Counted from the stretch's first letter, positions 10,937 through 21,817 are shown. The stretch: 64,000 nt of DNA from Patiria miniata (GCF_015706575.1 NW_024037051.1:15287016-15351015), one strand, 5' to 3'. Notes: generated from the letters alone by a model not told the origin. A program made the numbers and translations.

Positions 10937-12206
10937 GCAAAATGCGATACCTTCCGTTTTGAGTTTGACACCATTTTCAAATGTGTTTTCTGCAGCAAGT
11001 ATTTCACTTTTTGGATAGAATTGGAAGCTTATTCTCTACACCCTTTTCCAATTCCTCGGATGAGGCATTACACATGCACCGTATGCTTCCAAAAGTCAAA
11101 GGTGAAACCGCTTAACTATATTTAAAATGTTGATTCGTAGGTTTGCAGTATCTTGTTCCCACGTGCCAGAGTTAATTTTTTGTCGGTCCACGTAATCGTC
11201 GGTGAGCTTGTCACTAACGTTTCCTCATGACTGAGAATCCGAAAACCTTTAAAAGGAGGAAACTTGCAATATTAAATGACTTAGAACAAACTAAATAGTG
11301 TCTTCTGAAGTTATTTACAGGTGGTTGTGGGTGAACAAATGTGGGTCAACTGAAAGAGGTTTTTCATAGGAAAAAAACTCAGCTCTGAAAGTAACCGAGC
11401 TCTTTTTGGAGCTGTAGCTAAATCAAATTATAGATGTCGAAAATTTAATTTGTGGTGCTGTTTCTTATTTCTCTCGGTCCAACTGTTGAGCGTCATACTT
11501 TTATTTTGTGTCCCAATTCTGACAGTTTTCATCTTTTGGATTTAAATTTAAATTACTTCCGTGGTTCTTTTGTCCGGTGTCACAGTTAAGTTTATAGTGA
11601 AGTCCCAACGAGGAACAGTTCAATTGAGCACCAAAATTTGCTCAGCTCAGAAAATACATGCTTAGCCAAAATAGGTTACCAGCTAAAGTGTCATGTGGTA
11701 TGTATCGCTTTTGACTGGTTCCCTGCTGATTTGTGCTTACATTGTCACAAATACAATGTGGTGAGCCCATGAAGGATGAACCATGTGTATGAACACACAT
11801 TCTTGTTCCTTAAATGTGGGGACTATGTACAAACATTACATTCACTGTGTGGACTCCTGAACAAAAGAGATCCACATAAACCAGGTAGCAGCTACGTTGT
11901 GTGGACTTGCCCACATCCACACAGTGTTTCCCCCTGTTAGGTTTATCTGTTGCAAAATGAAGAGAAACACTACAGGGAATCACAGAAAAAAAATTGGGTT
12001 GAAAGAGTTTTCAAAGTATGAGTAAAAGGATTTTTTTCACAGGTTTTTCTTTACTATACACGAAAACAAAGGAATGTCCACACTACGTATGTAACGTAAA
12101 CATGTGCATGTTGTCCCATCGTATTATGGGGACCGAAGACGCTATGGGGACAGCAGAAAGTCCCCACATTTGTGTATTGAAGCATGTATCTATAAACGTG
12201 CATGCT
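10937..12206. other. Gene-free stretch
   Basis: No exon recognised. Between 11750 and 11935 the words GTGTGGACT and CCACA recur in both orientations, a weak local repeat. Elsewhere nothing was seen. Confidence 0.35.
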
Positions 12207-12402
12207 ACATTGAATAGACACGACATGAAGTGCGTATGGCACAAAATGTCAGTTGCATCCTATGTAAACAACAAGGTTTTTTCCCCGTCTTTTCTCGGGA
12301 ACGGTAACACAATTAGGTTTGTTTCCTTTCAACAAGACCTTAGAAATAGGATAAGTCCAAAATATAAAACTTTCGGGGGTTTCAGGCCTTAATGCCCCTT
12401 TT
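12207..12402 (+). mobile_element. MITE family D fragment
   Basis: Matches the right part of the complete copy at 17907-18366. Shared words include CTTTTCTCGGGAACGGTAA and GAAATAGGATAAGT, ending AATGCCCCTTTT near 12402. The left half is missing. Confidence 0.7.
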
Positions 12403-12465
12403 ATCTGTGTGTGCGCAAGCCCGTAGCGTCTTCACAGGCGTATGGTGGTCATGCATTTAGGAGTC

Positions 12466-12484
12466 CCCCCCCCCCCCCCCCCCC
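12466..12484. repeat. Poly-C tract
   Basis: Uninterrupted run of about 19 C. Confidence 0.9.
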
Positions 12485-12780
12485 TGGGCCAGTGGTCTCC
12501 CCTAGCTCTCTGTGAACATTGAGGGAGCACTTGTGCATGGATGTCCTTAGGAACTACGTCTTTTTCCTTTATTGGCTTTTCATCTTTTTTAGGGGTCTAG
12601 AGTTCACTTCAAAGTTCACAAAGCCAAAGCAAAGGGAATTAATTAACCGAGAAAGCCAGCACTGCAGATAACCTCCCTCACATCGTTAAGTGCCCCAACA
12701 ATTTTTTTTTCCGAAAGGAATCACATTTGGCAGGGTAATCCCCCACCGTATGACTAGACACTTTCCTTGCTCTCTCACAG

Positions 12781-12931
12781 CCGATGGCTCTTGTTTCCTC
12801 CTGGATCTCGAAACCGACGATCTACTGGAGTTGACGGGCTCCGACTGTGACCCCATTTACTCCCTGTGTTGCCACGGCAACACGCTCTACACAGGCTGCC
12901 GGGACGGAGTCATCCGAAAGTACCAGATTTA
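12781..12931 (+). CDS. Terminal coding exon of a WD40-repeat protein
   Basis: The acceptor (pyrimidine tract ending CTCTCTCACAG at 12780) opens an exon whose frame begins with two bases of a split codon (phase 1). It encodes DGSCFLLDLETDDLLELTG and then PIYSLCCHGNTLYTGCRDG-VIRKYQI, ending at TAG (12929-12931). The order fits the last WD40 blade: strand, D-L-E-T turn, strand, then the L-Y-T-G-C-R-D-G core with I-R-K-Y in place of the usual I-x-V-W. WD40 propellers serve as protein-interaction scaffolds; which protein this is could not be recognised. It is richer in G+C than its surroundings. Oddly, the TAG is followed at once by GTGAGTG, a strong donor, so a 3'-UTR intron is likely. The best partner exon is 717-824. 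Confidence 0.75.
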
Positions 12932-13061
12932 GGTGAGTGTTTTAACGCCAGGGGGCCAATTTTTCATACATCTGCTAAGCACTTCATGCTTTTCCTGACA
13001 GTGAACGGGTTACCGGCCAAAATACCACTCGATATGCATTGCTTGTTATGGATACTTGGCT

Positions 13062-13505
13062 AAGTGTGATTGGTACTCAGATAATTGTGATTGGTACTCT
13101 GCTAATTGTGACTGGCACTCAGCTAATTGTGACTGGCACTCAGCTAATTGTGATTGGTACTCAACTACTTGTGACTGGTCCTCAACTACTTGTGACTGGC
13201 ACTCCGCTAATTGTGACTGGCACAGCAAATTGTGACTGGTACTCAGCTTATTGTGACTGATATTCAGCTTATTCTGACTGGTACTCAGCTAATTGTGACT
13301 GGTACTCAGCTTATTGTGACTAATACTCAGCTTATGGTGACTAATACTCAGCTTATTGTGACTGGTACTCAGCTAATTGTGATTGGCACTCAGCTAATTG
13401 TGATTGGCACTCAGCTAATTGTGACTGGCACTCAGCTTATTGTGACTAGTACTCAGCTAATCGTGACTGGTACTCAGCTAATCGTGACAGGCACTCGACT
13501 AATCT
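13062..13505. repeat. 21-bp minisatellite
   Basis: About 21 tandem units of the type ATTGTGACTGGTACTCAGCTA with few substitutions (GGTACT/GGCACT, CTAAT/CTTAT). The 21-bp period leaves several frames open, giving the repetitive frame I-V-T-G-T-Q-L. These are artefacts of the repeat, not genes. A single stray unit sits at 14346-14368. Confidence 0.95.
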
Positions 13506-14014
13506 CAATAATTTGCTAAGCAATATTTTTTGCTCAGCAATTGTTTGAAATTGGGTTTGATTATCGCCAGCTTGGGTGATTGGGTTAAAGGGAATTAATC
13601 AACGGGGTAAATTGAAAGGTTTCTTTAACTGAAAGTGCAACGAAATCAAACTTGGGAGTCTAGACTTTTAAGAGTTTTGTTTGCTGAGCAAAACTTTATA
13701 TTATAACTAGGAACATGGCCACAATGTTTCTTGAAACATGTTCTGACAATGAGCAGAAATACAGAATCACAATTTTTTTAAACCAAATTACACACTTTGG
13801 CACAAGAAATCAAGTTATTTTGGCTTCTTTTTTTTTTCAAAACGGAAAATATACAGTGCTCCCAAAAGACTAACCACGCAATTTGCCCAACTTGCCCACG
13901 TAACGAAAGACGACGTCTTGTTAGGTAATTTCCTGTCCGGAGTTTAATTGGCGCGGCACTCTTGGCACTCGCGGCATTCTCCGGTGACATTTGGGTGTCC
14001 CGTCGGGCAAATGC
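13506..14014. other. Gene-free stretch
   Basis: Nothing recognised between the minisatellite and the next transposon copy. Confidence 0.35.
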
Positions 14015-14314
14015 TTAAAGGGAATATACAACATTTGCAAACGTCTGAAAACAAAACTACCAAATTATCACGAAAAACCTTCCTGGACTGTTTGTTAGTG
14101 AATGACAGCTTAAAGCATCCTGTAAAATCATGGCACCTGGTGTGCTGACATTTTCAAGAAAAGTGGTATTTTTGTATCAATTTTCAAGCTGGTCAGCCGA
14201 CCAGCATTGGAAAATTGGCTTTTTTCAAATGCTGCTCCCAAATTATCATGTTTAGTTAGTCTGCAGTTTGTTTGCAATCGATTACACACCTGTGAACGGG
14301 TACAAGCCAGCTGG
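14015..14314 (-). mobile_element. MITE family A, copy 2 (truncated)
   Basis: Reverse orientation. It starts with TTAAAGGGAATATACAAC at 14015 and runs through the conserved end and the palindrome GCTGGTC-AGCC-GACCAGC (about 14188-14206). It is cut off at 14314 inside the GTACAAGCCAGCTGG segment, so the distal half is missing. Confidence 0.85.
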
Positions 14315-14382
14315 ATGGATTCCTCGACCATACAATTCCCCAACGATTGGTACTCAGCTAATTGTGACACAAGTAGCATTTT

Positions 14383-14540
14383 TGAGATCCTAGAATATTG
14401 TTTTCTCAGAATATACAGCATCCACTGAGCTCAAACTTCATCAGGTTAGTTGTTCAGCACCCTTCTTTAGATTTTGAGCACTTTTGTTGCTTCAAACGAA
14501 AAAAAATGCACGAATGACAAATGATATACCCTACCTTTAA
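14383..14540 (-). mobile_element. MITE family E fragment
   Basis: Inverted match to the left part of the complete copy at 19151-19666. Shared words, read on this strand, include AACTTCATCAGGTTAGTTGT and GAGCACTTTTGTTGCTTC, ending at TTTAA (14540). It adjoins the truncated family A copy, so the two insertions overlapped or recombined here. Confidence 0.7.
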
Positions 14541-16545
14541 TATTCCAAAATACAAACCACGTTTTCGCACTGAATGCTTCTCTACTTTTCCACTGTACGA
14601 TGGCTTAAAATACTTCACTGTTTTCTCAAGTGTGTGTAACATTCCACATAAACATCATTATATAATGAATTTGCACTTTAGCCTGCCTTTAAAAAAGAAA
14701 AGGTTTTTTTTGTGGCTGAATTTCAAGAAAATCCCAATTTTCCAAGACATTTGCATGACTAAATGTCATGGGGGATAAGCTTGGCTTGTTACACAAGTCA
14801 GAACGTGACATATTTATGCACAACTGTCTTTACGCATTGAAGAGTTTACGAAAGCACTATGTACTCAAATGACCCGTACTAGAGTCAACCAAATGATAAG
14901 GTTTAAGCGAAGTAACATAAGTATTGGATGGATTGCTTTTCCACATTGCATCATGTTCATAGAGTCATTTTTTTCCCTTCATAATTACGGAAAAAAGCGA
15001 GATGGCTTAGCAGATTAGTCCCCGTACCGCCCCAAAACGCCCTGTACCGCCTGAGCATGGTTTTGTGTCTTCTTCAGGGTACGCCCTGAACAGACCGAGC
15101 ATGGTTTTGTGTCTTCTTCAGGGAATAAAACAATGTAATACAATGATTAACAGTTGCTCATGGGTTAAAACACTTTAAGCTTTCTTTTCAGGAGGCTGAC
15201 GATTTTAATGTAAAGAATCACTCAATTTTCCGAGAAATTGGCGTTACTGCGATCATTAGGGGGAAAATTTGGTATCTTACACAGGACATACATATGTACC
15301 AAAAACTCTGGTTTCTTACACAGGACATCATGTCCACGTGCATGTAACATGACACATATTATTGCCTTAAATATGTGATTGAGTAGTTTACGAGTGTGTG
15401 CTTTACAGGTAAGTGACCCGAAGAATCAAATAGATATGTCTGTTAGTGAATTTGCCCAAAAGTAACATGGTATCTGTTGGATTGCTTTTCCACTTTGCGT
15501 CATGTTCCCAACGTCATTGTCCGACCATAATCACAAGAAAACGAGACGGCTTATTAGAAACACTCCACTGTTTCCTCAAGTCATTTAAAACATCCCGTGT
15601 GAGCTCTTCTCAGGCTCATTAAAGACTCGTGTCGTAATGAAGTTGCACTTTTCAGTCTGTCATAAAGAAACTTATGAGGTTTTTTTTTCCTCATTTTTTT
15701 TCTTCTTTTTCCCCCAAATCCTTTTGGCAATCAATCAGCCACCTGCAGACAACAGTGCATTGCCACGTCAGTCCGCGATTGGTCGTTCACTTTGTGTTGT
15801 CGTGCCTACGACACAATGTCTGATCATTCCTTTAGGATGCTGTGCTTACGGTCGATGACCCCCTCAGAGCAGATGCACGGCCCGGGGTTTACGTACGCTA
15901 TCGACTGCCTCCTTCAGTGCGTCAGACGGTTTGCATTTTCATTAGACATTGACCTTGATGTTGTCAATGTTTTTTTTAATTCCTTTTTGTATAATCCAAT
16001 GCTGTTGTATGCTGAAGTCGGATCTTTCAGTTTCAAGAAGTACATATGGTCAGCTTTTGAACACGATGTTGGAGAACATTATGTGAAAGAAAGGAAGTCA
16101 GCAAAATGCCCTCCAAAAGAATCCGTTTCAAATTCATAACCTATTTCCCTGCCCACTGGAGAGTCTATACATCTCTGAACAATCACACATTCTGCAACTT
16201 CCAATTAGGCCTAAATCAACTGATTTCCACTGTTGTACATATAACTTCCAAATTGTGCCAAAAATTTAAAACAATTTACACACTGTATAAAACATCATGA
16301 AGCTAGAACTTCTTTTATTTTTTGCGCATCTTCGAGGTCGCAAGAGCTATTTATGTAGTACATGTCAGATGTAGAAATGGCACAAAAAGTTCTGTTTTAT
16401 AGCATAATTTTTTGTGAGTTTTATGAGTTTTCGTTTGCGCTTTTAATTAAGACAAATAAAGAAAAGAGGCAAATCACTGCCGATCTGAGTACCTAACCAC
16501 AAATCTGTCATTTTTCATTTCAACAGTTTCCATTTGTTTCCATTT
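14541..16545. other. Gene-free stretch with local duplications
   Basis: GAGCATGGTTTTGTGTCTTC occurs twice (about 15054 and 15099), and a TTACACAGGACAT phrase twice (about 15278 and 15317). Around 15770-15960 lies a repeat-free, higher-complexity island. No exon recognised. Confidence 0.35.
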
Positions 16546-16624
16546 CCCCCCCCCCACCCCCCCCCCCCCCTGCTACACCTCCATTTTTTCTTTCTTTTTT
16601 GCGGGGGGGGGGGGGGGGGGGGGG
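16546..16624. repeat. Opposed poly-C and poly-G tracts
   Basis: A C-run (16546-16570, one A interruption) and a G-run of about 21 (16604-16624) are only about 33 bp apart. They are complementary and could pair as a hairpin. The G-run abuts the 5' end of a SINE. Confidence 0.9.
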
Positions 16625-16825
16625 TGGCCTAATGGTTATAGTTTGTGACTCATCAGAGGGTCATGGGTTTGAATCCAGCCGCTGGCCATATGTTGTGTCC
16701 TTGGGCAAGCCACTTCATCCCCACTTGCCTCTCTCCACCCGGGAGTATAAATGGGTACCGGCATTAGCCGGGGAGTAGCCTGCGTTCGACCAGCATCCCA
16801 TCAAGGGGGAATAGAAATATTCTCT
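16625..16825 (+). repeat. tRNA-derived SINE, copy 1
   Basis: A-box-like TGGCCTAATGG at 16625 and B-box-like GGTTTGAATCC at 16666-16676, the internal RNA polymerase III promoter layout. They are followed by the tRNA-unrelated body (TCCTTGGGCAAGCCACTTCA, GGGAGTATAAATGGGTACC). The same body is at 28440-28692. Confidence 0.85.
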
Positions 16826-16864
16826 GTCTTTTTGTGCTACTGATCAACAGAGATAAATGCCAGA

Positions 16865-17225
16865 GTCATGTTCCCTGTATCCAACAACAGTACTGAATGA
16901 TAATGTTTTTTGTGCAAAAAGGAACCAGACTATTTTTCCTTCCAGGGGAGGGGATGGAAGTTGGGGAGGTATAGACCTCTATCATGCTGCAACCATTTTA
17001 GTCATGTTCCCTGTATCCAACAACAGTACTGAATGATAATGTTTTTTGTGCAAAACGGAACCAGACTATTTTTCCTTCCAGGGGAGGGGATGGAAGTTGG
17101 GGAGGTATAGACCTTTATCATGCAGTCATGCTGCCACCATTTTAGTCATGTTCCCTGTATCCAACAACAGTACTGAATGATAATGTTTTTTGTGCAAAAA
17201 AGAACCAGACTATTTTTCCTTCCAG
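16865..17225 (+). repeat. Three-fold tandem duplication of about 140 bp
   Basis: The unit starts AGTCATGTTCCCTGTATCC at 16865, 17002 and about 17145. Copies are almost identical. The second carries a short extra CATGCAGT-like insertion and the third stops after TTCCTTCCAG. Near identity indicates a recent origin. Confidence 0.92.
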
Positions 17226-17906
17226 CCTCGCTTTGGTCACGTTGATTTGAATGGGAAAAATCATGATGGCCGCAACATGATAATGGTCTATATAGAATTC
17301 AATCATACGACTGTTTGACAAGCAATTGAAATGTTCAAGAAAACAATTACACGGCCCAAATTAAACGTCATCCACGGGCCGAATTATCTTCCATCTCTTG
17401 GTCGATGACAGCAGTGGATAACAGCTAATTGATTAGCCAAAGTACCCTTTCAGTTTATACAGCGAGTGCTGATTAACGAGGGACTGTTGTCCTTGGCCAC
17501 GTGAGCGCATCAGCTAACTATTTCATGTGTGGTTTTTTTTTTTTTTTCTAAACAAGCCGCGCGATAATAATCGCATATGCTGAAAATTGATACACCTGAG
17601 GCCATTTGCCAGGAAAGGAAAAAAAACTAGAGTTGTTAGTCATGTTTTGCTTGGCTGGCTTTTAAATGATATTTTTTCCTCAATGCCAAATTTTATGCCG
17701 GTGATTAAAAACGTATTTTTTTGTCAATTTTTTTGGTTAAACTTGCCCTTGGGCGCAGCTAAGTATGCATGACCAATTTTAGCGAGACCTTGGGCTCGGG
17801 TAGTCATATTTTATTTTAATCCAGGCATGGGTTTGCTTGCTGTTCATTTTTCCGTCAGACGGAGCCACTGAAGCTCTGGTGAACCGCACTTTGTGAATTT
17901 AAATAT
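17226..17906. other. Gene-free stretch around a possible regulatory island
   Basis: No exon. The island at 17340-17530 is listed separately. A long T-run lies at 17532-17547. Confidence 0.35.
17340..17530. promoter_or_regulatory. Candidate regulatory (conserved non-coding) island
   Basis: Repeat-free and high in complexity. It contains CTAATTGATTAG (the TAAT-NN-ATTA arrangement bound by paired-class homeodomain dimers), GATGACAGCAG (a Meis-type TGACAG) and a CACGTG E-box. It does not read as an exon. Clustered sites are the only evidence. Confidence 0.3.
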
Positions 17907-18366
17907 TTAAAGGGACACTGCGTCCTGGAATATGCCCAATTGTGCTGCCAAAAGCGTTTGAACGAAATGATGTTAATCGGAAAGAACATTTAAAAGTAGG
18001 ATATAAATATCCACACAACTATCCTTTAAAATTGGGTGCTTTTGTAGTATTCTTGTGTTATTACGTGCGAGAACGACTTTCGGGGTCCACTTTTGTGACC
18101 CGAAAAAGTCGGGCTGTGATTGGTCACCCCTGTTGTAATGACGTAATGTGTAATGCTAGACACACACAAGGTATATCGTACATTGTATGAAAACGACACG
18201 AAACACGTATCGCACTCCGTCGTGTCCGATGTAAACAATCAGGGTCTTTTCTCGGGAACGGTAAGATGTAAGGTTGGTTTCCATTCAACCAGATGTTTGA
18301 AATAGGATAAGTTAACCATCCAAAACATGAAATTTTCGGGGATTTTAGAACGCAGTGCCCCTTTAA
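17907..18366 (+). mobile_element. MITE family D, complete copy
   Basis: TTAAAGGGACACTGCGT at the left and ACGCAGTGCCCCTTTAA at the right form 17-bp terminal inverted repeats with one mismatch, TTAA outermost. Length 460 bp, no coding capacity. The terminal TTAAAGGG is shared with family A although the interiors differ. Confidence 0.88.
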
Positions 18367-19150
18367 CCAAGACAATTCCTTATATGCACAGATGGTTAAC
18401 ACAGTTTTATCTTGTGGTTTCAATTTTTTTAAAGCATAATTCAGTTTGTCAACAAAGTAATAACATATTTTCTTTTATCGGATATATCGTCAAGCATATA
18501 GTAGTGATAAGGTTACTATTATGTAGGCCTGAACCACAAATCTCCATGATTATTATTTATTTCTGGTAATGGGAGCCAAGGATTCCTCACAAGGGCCCTA
18601 GTCACCGTAGCTCGCAAACCTGTAAAAAAAAAAGACAGTGAGAAGACATTACAGTTTTAGAGGTGGGAGGAAAACCCCAGAATAGTATTCTGGGGAAAAC
18701 CCAAGGAATCAGGTAGGGACTGAAAACCCAATTCCACATGTGGGCCAGGGCAGGAATCGAACATGGACAAGAGAGTTGAAAGGCGAGGAAAGAACCTCTG
18801 TGCCAGCCTAACTCTGCGATAATATTCCCATCATACCGATATCTTTAGTAGTAGAATCCAATATCTTTTTCTATTCTAACAAATTTAAGCGACACAAATT
18901 TGAGCACAGAAAGTCGCTGAGCAAAGATTTTTTTTGTTTTTGCTGAACAAAACGCAGGTTAAAATCTAAAAATCTCTCAGTAATCTATGTCGTGCATGTG
19001 GGCAATTCAACCGAAAGTAGACATGGCCGAAAAGTGGAACGTTTATGAAATCTTCAGAACTACAAGCATCACAACCTCCAATGTGGTATCAAATAAAAGG
19101 GGACAACAAGACCGTTTATTTGAGTGGTGCGCCAGTGAGATAGAATGTGG
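18367..19150. other. Gene-free stretch
   Basis: Apart from the tRNA-like block at 18600-18830, nothing was recognised. Confidence 0.35.
18600..18830 (-). repeat. SINE-like sequence, minus strand
   Basis: The complement of GGCAGGAATCGAACATGG is a B-box-like T-arm. The adjacent GAGGAAAACCCCAGAATAG phrase is typical of repetitive tails around such elements. No second copy is in the window, so the call rests on the motif alone. Confidence 0.35.
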
Positions 19151-19666
19151 TTAAAGATATAGTCCATCATTTGTAATTTGTGCATTTTGTTCGTTTGAAG
19201 CAATAAAAGTGTTCAAAATCTAATGAAGGATACTGAACAACTAACCTGATGAAGTTTCAGCTCAGCTTCAGCTGTATTTTCCGAGAAAAACAGCATTCTA
19301 GGATCTCAATTTCAAATCAAAAGCTGCTGAATCATGTTTTGAATTGGGCTTGAATTCAGCGTCCAAGATGCGTTCTCACTGAGCCGATTGCAGCTATATG
19401 CGATGTCGCGCACTGATCCGACGAATTATAGCAACCGCACGCGCGTGTGCGTCGTGCCAATGCTTGCGCGCGCTTCGCCGAATAACAAAACGAACAACTA
19501 ATTTAAAGGCCGTCTTTCGTTGATTACTTCAAAATGACAGCTTGTCAAAAAGAATATTTTCACAGGGAGTTTAGTCCCCTTACTATCTTTCAACCAAGTA
19601 TGTTTTTCAACAATAATTACGCCAGTTACTTTTTGGATGGCTGCAAATGATGGACTATAGCTTTAA
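19151..19666 (+). mobile_element. MITE family E, complete copy
   Basis: Left end TTAAAGATATAGTCCATCAT and right end ATGATGGACTATAGCTTTAA are inverted with minor mismatches over about 23 bp, TTAA outermost. Length 516 bp. A CpG-rich patch (CGCACGCGCG, TGCGCGCGCTTCGCC) sits in its right half. A fragment is at 14383-14540. No coding capacity. Confidence 0.85.
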
Positions 19667-20214
19667 ATGTAATTTTTTTGTAAAAAAAAACACTAGTTTT
19701 CTTGGGCTCACATTGTAGGTTTTAGGTATCATTTTGGCATCTTGTTTTCACATGCAAAATGCCAGTATTATTGTGAGAAAGATTCATATTTTATGAAAAT
19801 ATCACTTAGAATACCATGATTCTGTATGATTTTTGTCACGTGTTTGAAGTTATTGATGTAACGTCCCTAATGTTGTAATGTAACGTCCGTAACAACAACA
19901 GCATGATGTTTCCAAAACATCAAAGTTCCTTTTTGTAACATGTCATTGCGGTGTTTTTTTTATAGAATGAACCTATATGTACCGGAACATACTTATTTCA
20001 TTAAATTCTCGCAAGAAACTTCACAGACTTTTATCAATGCGTACTGAAAATAAGAAATCCATGTCTTAAAGCGTAACACCCACAGTCGTTTACAGCGTTT
20101 ATATCTCATTAAATAATTCGGCAAACATTGCATTAAACATGTCATGTTGTACAGGCCCACAAAGAGTATGCAATGTTAGAGCACAGGTAAGCGTATGGTG
20201 TAAACCGAGGATTT
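19667..20214. other. Gene-free stretch
   Basis: AT-rich. The phrase TAACGTCC(C/G)TAA occurs twice near 19860-19890. Otherwise nothing was seen. Confidence 0.35.
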
Positions 20215-20690
20215 CCTTTTGTTCCTCTTTTGTTTGTACTCTAACTTTTTTTTGCAACAGCTCCCATTGGTTTTGTACGCGTTTTCTAATTGAGGACGTC
20301 CTCGATTTGACTCCTGTCCTCAATTACAAAGGAAGTTTCACATGTATATCCTCTGTTTACACCATAAACATGCACAGCCTCACACACTCAAACGTGTGTT
20401 TACTGTCGATCGTGGACATCCTATTGTCCCTCTTTTGTTTGTACTTTTCACTTATTTTGCAACAGCTCCATTGGTTTTGTACGCGTTTTCTAATCGAGGA
20501 CGTCCTCGATTTGACTACTGTCCTCAATTACAAAGGAAGTTTCACATGTATGTCCTCTTTTTACACCTTAAACATGCACAGCCTCGCACACTCAAACGTG
20601 TGTTTACTGTCGATCGTGGACGTCCTTTTGTCCCTCTTTTGTTTGTACTCTTTTTAGGAAGACTCCCATAGGTTTTGTACACGACCCCAA
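20215..20690 (+). repeat. Tandem duplication of about 205 bp, two and a part units
   Basis: Units start near 20215, 20422 and 20625, each with CCTCTTTTGTTTGTAC, CATTGGTTTTGTACGCG, the palindrome TCGAGGACGTCCTCGA (or one base different) and AACATGCACAGCCTC. The third unit stops soon after its start. Long open frames through it are products of the repeat. Confidence 0.9.
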
Positions 20691-21817
20691 TCGCGGACGT
20701 ATGCTGGGAATCGTGGACGATATTGTTCTCTTTTGTTCTCTGGTATTTTTCGTCCACGGTTTGAAAAGATGAACACGTACACATGTACTTGTTTGGAATT
20801 GCACTGCTCCTTCTGTTATCCCTCTTCTTTAGATTTCCCCTCGTGGGGTAGAGAAATTCAAAGACCGACTCGCGGGGGTCCATTGTTCTCTCGCGGGGGT
20901 ACATGTGTGTACCCCACAAGGATGTGCTTACAAGAACAGTGTGTCCCCCCAAGGGGCTCTCGAAACTGGTAAAAAACAAACTCTCTTGTTTCCAAACGGA
21001 GCCTATTAAAAAAAAAAGACAAGTATTCTTCAGCCAATAGCCAAATCACTGCAGTATCGCACCCATCTATACAATTCACCGCGTAAATGCACACATGCTA
21101 GAATTCTATATCTTCAAGACAATTACTAGATGTCTGGATATAAGAATGTTCTCCCTGTTGGGCGACTTCCAAGGCTGCAGCGTAAAATGCTTAATCCCCC
21201 GGGAGTATTTGTAGCCTTCCTCGGTAGATTACTCTGTCCTTGGCTACACCATTGAACTTCAAGACCGCATTAAATGTAATTGAACCTTACATGAGCTCAC
21301 TGCTGGGAGAAAAAGTTCAGTCAAGTAACCCTGACCCGAGGAGCCATATTTACCGACACACACACAGAGAGATACAACCTCGGCAAGAGACTATATCTTC
21401 TTTCGTCCGAGACGGGTCGCTCTGTCGGGATAATAATTTCTTGATCAGGTGACATTCTCGTTTTGATGTATTCAGCCTTCAGTCGAATCGCCCGGGATGA
21501 GTCCAGGGCCACTTGATTGGGTCAGTCAGAGACACCGCTGAGCCCTAGCCGCTCGGCTAAGCCTCAAGGTCCGTGCGGCTTATTGGTCATCAGCTTTGGA
21601 CGGCGTGCTGCTGTTTCATGTCCAGAGGGGAAATAAATGAATTCGATTTTTTTTATTAATCATACATTAATGATTGTTCATTGCGGTTTTTACTTAGTAA
21701 TGAAACCACAGGTTCCTCCATAGTGCACAGGCACTGTAGGTAGGATGCCTGAAGAATACACAACAAAGAAATGTTCAATTTCAGAGATTGGAAGCACATT
21801 GGTGGGATTGAAAACCA
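20691..21817. other. Gene-free stretch
   Basis: Short direct repeat CTCGCGGGGGT at about 20870 and 20893. A decayed AGACTATATCTTCTTTCGTC region follows without recognised identity. No exon found. Confidence 0.35.

Larger units (their letters stand above)
825..12780 (+). other. Putative 12-kb intron of the WD40-repeat gene
   Basis: It is bounded by the donor GTATGT at 825 and the acceptor TTTCCTTGCTCTCTCACAG ending at 12780. The phases at the two ends agree (phase 1). The interval is filled with transposon-derived repeats listed separately. No further exon was convincingly seen inside it. Confidence 0.45.

Noticed and set aside
13039..13519. Open frames through the minisatellite giving a heptad-like I-V-T-G-T-Q-L protein
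   Set aside because: The 21-bp period keeps several frames on both strands open at once; no start context, splice site or non-repeat domain.
16625..16700. Functional tRNA gene
   Set aside because: Boxes A and B are present but the cloverleaf is incomplete and the sequence continues into a SINE body shared with 28440.
20139..20671. 172- and 109-codon overlapping frames
   Set aside because: They run through a tandem duplication and are repeated in parallel frames; they carry no domain.
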